Source of the DNA: Pseudaquidulcibacter sp041917055
GTDB lineage: Bacteria > Pseudomonadota > Alphaproteobacteria > Caulobacterales > Aquidulcibacteraceae
Assembly: GCA_041917055.1 (NCBI GenBank)
Contig: JAYRYJ010000024.1
Location: 1-10,409 of the forward strand
Direction of reading: 5' to 3'
Length of the DNA: 10,409 nt
Program-made: the position numbers and the translations under genes
The notes under the pieces: generated by a model
Told to the model about the DNA's origin: nothing
What the model saw: the letters and a program-made list of their open reading frames with translations, nothing else
The model's database searches: none
In this document: positions 5,760-10,409 of the stretch, piece by piece
Position numbering within the stretch: position 1 is the stretch's first letter
How the letters are laid out: each line of letters starts with the position of its first letter

Positions 5760-6608
5760 ATGAAAATGTTTGCGAAAATTTCGCTTGGCAGTGCTTTAGC
5801 TTCAATCATGTTCAATGGTGTATTTGCGCAAAATGCGCCCAAGGTTCCCTTGGTTGGAAAATTTCCGATTAATGTTCAGGCAATGGCCACAAAAACTTCG
5901 ATTAAACAAGACGGGCAGGGGTCTTTTTTTGCGGCATCCGACAATGCACTTAACAAAAACTCGGCGTTAAGCAGTTTTTATCTTGGCTTTTTGAATGGCG
6001 ATCATAAAATTCGCGGTATCGGAATAATGCCCGATGCCGAAACCGCGCGGGCCATGTTAATTGATAATGACAGTAATGATCCGTATCACGCGGAGGCCAC
6101 ATGGTGGAATATCCCAGGCGCGGTTGGCGGTAGCGTGGACTTTCCACAGGATAGTCATGTTTCGAACCTTATTCCGCCCGGCCCCGCTAATTCGACATTG
6201 GTGATTGGCGGATTTGAAGCCTATCTTTCAAAGTGGACCGATTGCGATATTTGGAATTTCGGGGTCAAATTCAATCCTTCCAACGACCGCATGCTTATTG
6301 AAATGGGTTCGAATTGCAATGAAATAAAAGGGCGCAGAGGCAGTTATGTTTGGGTTCCCAATTCATATTTAGCGGGAAACAAAATTGTTACAGGTTCACA
6401 GCGTGGCAGAAATCAGGTAAGTGGAACTTTACCGCAAAGCGACAAATATTTAATTCGCGCGTTTGATTTCCAATTCAAAAATGGCGGACATCATTTATTG
6501 AATATGGGTGTAACCCTCGAACCGCCAAAAGCGTCGGTAGTACATTGGATGGACAATAATATGGACGATCCAATCCAATGGCGCGTTGATTATTCGGTTT
6601 TGAAATAG
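5760..6608 (+). CDS. Exported three-repeat protein, paralogue 1 (unrecognised family)
   Basis: I do not recognise the family. The 282-aa precursor begins with a Sec signal peptide (residues 1-23, MKMFAKISLG... cut after VFA before QN). There is no lipobox and no later membrane segment, so it should be periplasmic or secreted. The mature part holds three related units. Unit 1 (about 69-120) has SSFYLGFLNGDHKIRGIG then DNDSNDPY and a WW pair. Unit 2 (148-200) has GFEAYLSKWTDCDIWNFGV with Cys162 and Cys186. Unit 3 (230-282) has AFDFQFKNGGHHLLNMGV then MDNNMDDPIQW and the terminal YSVLK. The alternating hydrophobic pattern suggests beta strands, and the DxDxxDP motifs could bind Ca2+. The two cysteines, the only ones in the protein, could form a disulfide in the periplasm. 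It heads the operon, and its TAG runs into the GGGGG ribosome site of the next gene. Lectin-like, adhesive or matrix roles are possible but unproven. Confidence 0.8.
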   Translation: MKMFAKISLGSALASIMFNGVFAQNAPKVPLVGKFPINVQAMATKTSIKQDGQGSFFAASDNALNKNSALSSFYLGFLNGDHKIRGIGIMPDAETARAMLIDNDSNDPYHAEATWWNIPGAVGGSVDFPQDSHVSNLIPPGPANSTLVIGGFEAYLSKWTDCDIWNFGVKFNPSNDRMLIEMGSNCNEIKGRRGSYVWVPNSYLAGNKIVTGSQRGRNQVSGTLPQSDKYLIRAFDFQFKNGGHHLLNMGVTLEPPKASVVHWMDNNMDDPIQWRVDYSVLK

Positions 6609-6617
6609 GGGGCACAA

Positions 6618-7475
6618 ATGCAACCTTATGAAAGGTCGATGATGGTCGCGCTTTCGTTCCTTGGTCTTCTAATGGCGGGGAATGGCGCACTTGCCGAAGA
6701 TTTGAAAAAAGCGCCAATTAAGCCTGGTCTATTGGTCGTACCCAAAACATCCGTTAAGGGTATTCATGCCGGTGGCGTTGATAATTTCTTTTGGGATAGT
6801 GGGCCAACCCCTAGGCCGGAAATGGCGCTTTCTACTTTCAATTTTGAATTCCTGAATGGCGATCATAAGATTCATAATATTGGAATATTGGCGTTTGATG
6901 GTTTAGGTTTCGCAAGCTTAGGGGACGCTAACGGCGGCGACCAGTTCGATTTGCTTGCCACTTATTATGACGTTGAGGGAGCAAAAGCGGCCTTTCATAA
7001 TTTAGTTGACTACGGTTACCACCCGTCTGAAAAAGTTGCCCTTGCCGGGGCAATAAAAAGCGGTTTTACCTATGCGATAAATGGATTTCAATTCGCAAGA
7101 CAATTTTCGGATGATTGTTCGATTGAATCGATTTTCATCTATATTGATGCCCAAAAAGACTTAAGTTCGGGATTTAAAGGATCTTGCAAACCAGATAATA
7201 AATTAGTCACTTTTTCCGCAATTCCAAATAATGCCATTGCTTCAATCGGGACAATTTCGGGAACCGGGCCGATGACTGAAAAAATTTTCGGAACTATGGC
7301 GAATTCCAAAAAAGTGGTGATACGCGGCTTCAATATTCGCTTTGATAATGGCGCGCATTTTGTGAAAAAATTCGGGATTGATTTGCAACCTTGGGCGAAA
7401 AAAAATGTAATCCTTGAAGACAATGACGGCAATGACCCAATTTCTTGGGAAATTGATTATGCGATTTTGAAATAG
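6618..7475 (+). CDS. Exported three-repeat protein, paralogue 2 (most divergent)
   Basis: A 285-aa paralogue of the preceding gene, from which it is separated by nine bases. GGGGG overlapping the previous TAG serves as ribosome site. The signal peptide is residues 1-26 (ending NGALA before ED). Unit 1 (69-120) keeps LSTFNFEFLNGDHKIHNIG, but its acidic motif is changed to GDANGGDQF, losing the DP step. Unit 2 (152-203) keeps the DDC...C pair (Cys167, Cys190) with less surrounding conservation. Unit 3 (232-285) keeps GFNIRFDNGAHFVKKFGI and a textbook DNDGNDPISW ending in YAILK. It is the outlier of the set: the unit 1-2 linker and the region after unit 2 do not align easily with the others. It may be a subfunctionalised partner in a heteromeric assembly. 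No function can be assigned. Confidence 0.8.
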   Translation: MQPYERSMMVALSFLGLLMAGNGALAEDLKKAPIKPGLLVVPKTSVKGIHAGGVDNFFWDSGPTPRPEMALSTFNFEFLNGDHKIHNIGILAFDGLGFASLGDANGGDQFDLLATYYDVEGAKAAFHNLVDYGYHPSEKVALAGAIKSGFTYAINGFQFARQFSDDCSIESIFIYIDAQKDLSSGFKGSCKPDNKLVTFSAIPNNAIASIGTISGTGPMTEKIFGTMANSKKVVIRGFNIRFDNGAHFVKKFGIDLQPWAKKNVILEDNDGNDPISWEIDYAILK

Positions 7476-7484
7476 GGGGCGAAA

Positions 7485-8357
7485 TTGACGAAATTAATTG
7501 CTTTTCCGATTGTAGCTTTGATTTTGGCGACTTCGGCCTTCGCGCAAAATTTTCCGTCTGGAAAAATTATCAAAAATCCTGAACTGGCTAAGCCGCCGAT
7601 AAAGGCAGTCGCAACCAAAAGCGGGGAAAGTCAGTTCGAAATTGATATGGGAGGTGATTTTGATCAATCCTATGCGCTCTCGTCTTTCAAATTCTTTTTC
7701 AATAATAGCGACCATAAAATCAAATCTATTGGACTGCTTCCAAAAGACAATGGAAAGATTTTCACGAAATTCATTGATAAAGACGGTCACGACCCTTATT
7801 CAGTGCGCGCAACCTATTGGAAATTGGACGGCGTTCGCGGTGACGAAGTTTTCTTTGACACCAATTCAAAAGAATCACGAATAATCCCGCAACCGGCAGG
7901 GGAAGGCGAATTTGCTATTTCCGGCTTTTCCGTAAGCATGAATGATTTTGCCGATTGCAATATTAAAGACGTTCATGTCGGTTTCAAAAAATATCCCGAA
8001 GGAAGCAAAATGATTGTCGATTTCGGCCAAGAATGTGACAATATCAAATATATGAAGGGATCTGCGGTTTGGATTCCAAAGGCTTACATTCAAAACAAAA
8101 GATATGTTTGGGGCAATTCGCGCAAAAAGCAAGACGCACAAGGTGGGTTACCAAATGACGATAGATTCGCTTTGAATGATTTTAAAATCAGTTTCAAAAA
8201 TGGAGGGCATTTCCTTCGCGGCTTTGGGGTTGAATTATTCCCTGCGGGAAACTCAAATGAGGTAATTTCTTGGCAAGATAATGATAAAGATGACCCGATT
8301 GAATGGAATGCCACAACAATTATTTTCCAAAAAGGGCTTTGGGGAGAGCGACAATGA
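7485..8357 (+). CDS. Exported three-repeat protein, paralogue 3
   Basis: The 290-aa third paralogue starts at TTG (7485) behind GGGGG (7475-7479), which again overlaps the previous TAG. The signal peptide is residues 1-20 (ending TSAFA before QN). Unit 1 (65-116) reads SSFKFFFNNSDHKIKSIG with IDKDGHDPY. Unit 2 (144-198) reads GFSVSMNDFADCNIKDVHVG with Cys158 and Cys184. Unit 3 (228-282) reads DFKISFKNGGHFLRGFGV with DNDKDDPIEW. The motif SSFKF.F.NSDHKI is nearly identical to that of paralogue 4, so these two look like the most recent duplicates. Unlike the other three, which end ...LK followed by TAG, this one ends FQK and continues for seven more residues (GLWGERQ). Its TGA overlaps the ATG of paralogue 4 by four bases. 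Confidence 0.8.
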   Translation: MTKLIAFPIVALILATSAFAQNFPSGKIIKNPELAKPPIKAVATKSGESQFEIDMGGDFDQSYALSSFKFFFNNSDHKIKSIGLLPKDNGKIFTKFIDKDGHDPYSVRATYWKLDGVRGDEVFFDTNSKESRIIPQPAGEGEFAISGFSVSMNDFADCNIKDVHVGFKKYPEGSKMIVDFGQECDNIKYMKGSAVWIPKAYIQNKRYVWGNSRKKQDAQGGLPNDDRFALNDFKISFKNGGHFLRGFGVELFPAGNSNEVISWQDNDKDDPIEWNATTIIFQKGLWGERQ

Positions 8358-9214
8358 GTAGAAAAATAAAGAATTGGCAAAAACTAATTGCTCTTTCTTC
8401 AATATCAATTTTGATTCCAAAGGCTTCCTTAGCTGAAAACAAGCCCTTGCCGATAAAGACCCCTGCTGGCGAGGCTTTGAAATATGGTGAGAAAGTTGGC
8501 GTTTACCAATCCGGACAAAACGATTTTTCCATCAATTCTGCTAAAAAACTTGACCACGAAGGCGCATTATCTTCTTTCAAGTTCTTTTTTGAAAATTCGG
8601 ACCATAAAATCAATCAAATCGGGGTTGACCCGGTCCTAAATAAGGCCTTTGTCCGCTTCAAAGACAAAGACGGCAATGATCCTTATAATTTTGGCGGAAT
8701 TTGGTGGAATATACCGGGTGTCCAAAAGAACAATATCAATTTCTTGCAAGGCAGCACAGGAACTGAAAAAATTACGCCAATTCCCGCAGGCTATGTTCCG
8801 GCAATTAATGGCTTTGTTTTTCACACAGCCAACGGAACTGATTGCGCTATAAAGGGCATGAATGTTGGCTTTAATAATGACGCCACCAATGCCACGGCGA
8901 TTTTGGACAATGATTGTGGTCGCAATTTCTTGGGTCAATTAACTTATGTTTTAATCCCTGAATCAAAAATTGTCGGCAAATTCACAATAAGCGGAACCGG
9001 AAATAGAAAAGTGCCATTGTCAGGCCAATTACCAGCCAATTCAAAATATGTAATCCGCTCTTTCAATTTCAAATACACTGATAATTCGCACTTCTTGCGC
9101 GGTGTTGGTGTTCATTTAGACGATGTCAAAATAGGAAGAGACGCGATTACTTGGCAAGACAATAATACGGATGATCCGATTTATTGGTCAGTCGAATATT
9201 ATGTTTTGAAATAG
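8354..9214 (+). CDS. Exported three-repeat protein, paralogue 4
   Basis: The 286-aa last member starts at ATG 8354, overlapping the previous stop as ATGA, with GGGGAGAG (8340-8347) upstream. An in-frame ATG at 8303 would add 17 residues in front of the signal peptide and is unlikely. The signal peptide is residues 1-27 (basic MSRKIKNWQK, then a hydrophobic core, cut after SLA). Unit 1 (70-122) is SSFKFFFENSDHKINQIGV with KDKDGNDPY and a WW pair. Unit 2 (149-202) has TDCAIKGMNVGF and NDC (Cys164, Cys188). Unit 3 (231-286) has SFNFKYTDNSHFLRGVGV and DNNTDDPIYW ending YYVLK. Its last 16 bases overlap the 3' end of the convergent TrpF-like gene, and no terminator hairpin is visible. Function unknown; the shared operon implies a joint role with paralogues 1-3. 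Confidence 0.82.
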   Translation: MSRKIKNWQKLIALSSISILIPKASLAENKPLPIKTPAGEALKYGEKVGVYQSGQNDFSINSAKKLDHEGALSSFKFFFENSDHKINQIGVDPVLNKAFVRFKDKDGNDPYNFGGIWWNIPGVQKNNINFLQGSTGTEKITPIPAGYVPAINGFVFHTANGTDCAIKGMNVGFNNDATNATAILDNDCGRNFLGQLTYVLIPESKIVGKFTISGTGNRKVPLSGQLPANSKYVIRSFNFKYTDNSHFLRGVGVHLDDVKIGRDAITWQDNNTDDPIYWSVEYYVLK

Positions 9215-9867
9215 TCCGTGCACGCAGAATTGATGAATTCGTGCAATTTGCGTTCGTCAAGCGCGCCATTTGTTCGAACGCCAGAACATAAATCAATGCC
9301 ATAGGGTTTTACCGTTTCAATTGCGAATTTGACATTTTGCGTATTTAGCCCACCTGCCAAAAACACGGGTTTTGCGGATTTTTTTACAAATTCGGCACTT
9401 ATCGACCAATCATGCGCGCGCCCCGTGCCGCCCAATTCCGGGATTTTGGCATTTGGGCGACCGGAATCGAGCAAGAAATAATCTATAAATGGTTCATAAA
9501 CCTCAATCAAATCCAATGCACTTTCGTCTTCAATATGTATTACTTGAACCCGTTTTGTATTAGGTAATAGTGACATAAGTCTTTCGGACTCGGATGGTGC
9601 AATATGGCTTACAATTTGCACATGGCTTGGTTTGGTTATTGCGACATGAGCGGCGATTGCCACTGCTGTAATTTCCGAAGTCAGAAGAAAAGTATCAATT
9701 TTCCCAACGGCAAATTCGGTAATTTTCGCGATTTCAATATCTGAAATGGGGCCGGGGCCCGACGGCATTTTGGCGACTAAACCTAATACATCCGCCCCCG
9801 CATCAATCGCCATTTGCGCCTCTTGAATAGAGGCGATGCAACAGATTTTAATCTGAACTCCCGACAC
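9199..9867 (-). CDS. Phosphoribosylanthranilate isomerase (TrpF)-like protein
   Basis: A 222-aa (beta/alpha)8-barrel of the TrpF family. TrpF isomerises phosphoribosylanthranilate in tryptophan synthesis. Visible family features are the catalytic Cys9 in KICC, the candidate catalytic Asp134 in FLLDS, the GGTGRAHDWSI phosphate-binding loop (146-156), FLAGGLNTQNV (169-179) and IDLCSGVRTNG (191-201). However, the usual SPRYVS-type segment after the second strand is replaced by MPSGPGPIS, so the conserved Arg is missing. KICCIAS plus MPSGPGPI marks a TrpF-like group that I recall occurring outside trp operons, so the substrate may differ. The start is GTG at 9867, whose G is also the last base of the upstream maeB stop (TAGTG). 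The 3' end overlaps the convergent paralogue 4 by 16 bp. No trpA or trpB neighbour is present. Confidence 0.75.
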   Translation of the reverse strand: MSGVQIKICCIASIQEAQMAIDAGADVLGLVAKMPSGPGPISDIEIAKITEFAVGKIDTFLLTSEITAVAIAAHVAITKPSHVQIVSHIAPSESERLMSLLPNTKRVQVIHIEDESALDLIEVYEPFIDYFLLDSGRPNAKIPELGGTGRAHDWSISAEFVKKSAKPVFLAGGLNTQNVKFAIETVKPYGIDLCSGVRTNGALDERKLHEFINSACTDYFKT

Positions 9868-10409
9868 TATGAATTAACGTCATAGGCCGCCAATGTTGCT
9901 GCTGTCACAATTTCCGAAACCGGTGCATTTAACGAACATATTTGCACCGATTTGGTAAGGCCAACCAACATTGGCCCTAATACTGTGGCTTCTGACAATG
10001 CCTCAACCAATTTGGTCGAAATAATTGCAGAGTGAATAGCCGGCATCACCAAGACATTTGCAGGCCCCGAAAGGCGTGAAAACGGGTATAATTTACGGGC
10101 ATCTTCGTCCAAAGCGACATCAACAGACATTTCGCCTTCATATTCGAAATTTATGTCGTCGCGGCGGTCAAGAATTGCAACTGCCTCGCGGCATTTTGCC
10201 GATCGTTCACCCATTGGGCGACCAAATGTTGAATAGGCAACAAAGGCCACACGTGGTGTATAGCCAAGTCGCTTTGCACAACCCGCCGCTTGAACAGCGA
10301 TTTGCGCCAATTCTTCGGCTTCAGGCATTTCAGTGACCGAAGTATCGGCAATGAATAAAGTGCGGTTTTTGGATATAAGCATGGAAACGCCAATCGGGCG
10401 CTGTTTACG
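9867..10409 (-). CDS. maeB: NADP-dependent malic enzyme, C-terminal phosphotransacetylase-like domain (partial)
   Basis: The gene runs in from beyond the right edge; 180 residues of the C-terminus are visible and the rest is outside the window. Full MaeB proteins are about 750-770 aa: an N-terminal malic enzyme domain that decarboxylates malate to pyruvate with NADP+, fused to a phosphate acetyltransferase-like domain thought to be regulatory (acetyl-CoA sensing). Diagnostic segments are RTLFIADTSVTEMPEAEELA, RVAFVAYSTFGRPMGERS, FEYEGEMSVDVALDE, YPFSRLSGPANVLVMPAIHS and the final VSEIVTAATLAAYDV. The order and wording fit MaeB better than a free-standing Pta. The frame continues upstream of the internal ATG at 10382 (RKQRPIGVS), so that ATG is not the start. 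Its TAG overlaps the GTG of the TrpF-like gene by one base, implying co-transcription. Confidence 0.88.
   Translation of the reverse strand, partial: RKQRPIGVSMLISKNRTLFIADTSVTEMPEAEELAQIAVQAAGCAKRLGYTPRVAFVAYSTFGRPMGERSAKCREAVAILDRRDDINFEYEGEMSVDVALDEDARKLYPFSRLSGPANVLVMPAIHSAIISTKLVEALSEATVLGPMLVGLTKSVQICSLNAPVSEIVTAATLAAYDVNS

Noticed and set aside
8303..8353. Earlier in-frame ATG for paralogue 4
   Set aside because: It overlaps paralogue 3 by 55 bases and puts polar residues ahead of the signal peptide. The ATG at 8354 has GGGGAGAG upstream.
5760..9214. CRISPR array, phage tail module or toxin-antitoxin system as the explanation of the repeated genes
   Set aside because: There are no short regularly spaced identical repeats, no phage structural or lysis genes, and all four repeats are full-length genes with signal peptides rather than small toxin/antitoxin pairs.
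5760..9214. Assigning the four paralogues to H-type lectins because of the beta-strand and W/H pattern
   Set aside because: The resemblance is limited to scattered aromatic and His positions; the diagnostic lectin motif could not be aligned, so no family name is given.
9867..10382. Treating the frame from ATG 10382 as a complete 171-aa phosphotransacetylase
   Set aside because: The frame stays open to the window edge with MaeB-like residues, and free-standing Pta is much longer, so this is the 3' part of a larger gene.

Overview
The window looks like a piece of chromosome from a moderately AT-rich alphaproteobacterium, most likely a free-living heterotroph. The grounds are the ZapA C-terminus, a Bax-inhibitor-1 protein, an MaeB-type malic enzyme with a fused phosphotransacetylase-like domain, a tyrosine/homogentisate catabolic cluster, and a GC-rich intergenic palindrome of a style common in alphaproteobacteria. 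Assignments rest on reading conserved motifs by eye; no database search was possible. No stretch over 300 bases is without a gene. The longest gaps are 2297-2510 and 3591-3759, and each is filled by a structured repeat.

Left part (1-1097): the end of zapA runs toward a minus-strand Bax inhibitor-1 family membrane protein, and the two share a bidirectional hairpin terminator. Tyrosine-catabolism block (1230-4284, plus strand): maleylacetoacetate isomerase and a MarR regulator overlap by ATGA. A 162-bp TA-flanked MITE-like inverted repeat follows, then 4-hydroxyphenylpyruvate dioxygenase, a 150-bp GC-rich palindromic repeat, and a single-domain VOC metalloprotein. HppD makes homogentisate and MaiA isomerises maleylacetoacetate. 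The homogentisate dioxygenase and fumarylacetoacetase that complete the route are not in this window. Phosphatase pair (4354-5621): a membrane-anchored YkuE/YaeI-type metallophosphoesterase overlaps by ATGA with a small LMW-PTP-like protein.

The most unusual region is 5703-9214. It has its own likely promoter followed by four tightly packed, tandem, paralogous genes (282, 285, 290 and 286 aa). Each encodes a protein with a Sec signal peptide, no lipobox, no other membrane segment, and exactly two cysteines in the whole protein. I could not match them to a named family. Each mature protein reads as three diverged copies of a unit of about 50 residues. Units 1 and 3 carry a His in a D-H-K-I or G-H-F-L context, followed by an acidic DxDxxDP motif. 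Unit 2 has a Cys where the His would be and a second Cys about 24 residues later. This looks like a co-expressed set of exported beta-rich, possibly metal-binding proteins, and is the best candidate for an undescribed system.

Right part (9199-10409, minus strand): the C-terminal end of maeB and a TrpF-like protein overlap by one base. The TrpF-like gene converges on, and overlaps by 16 bp, the last paralogue. It belongs to a divergent group that lacks part of the usual TrpF phosphate-loop signature and has no trp neighbours, so its function is uncertain.
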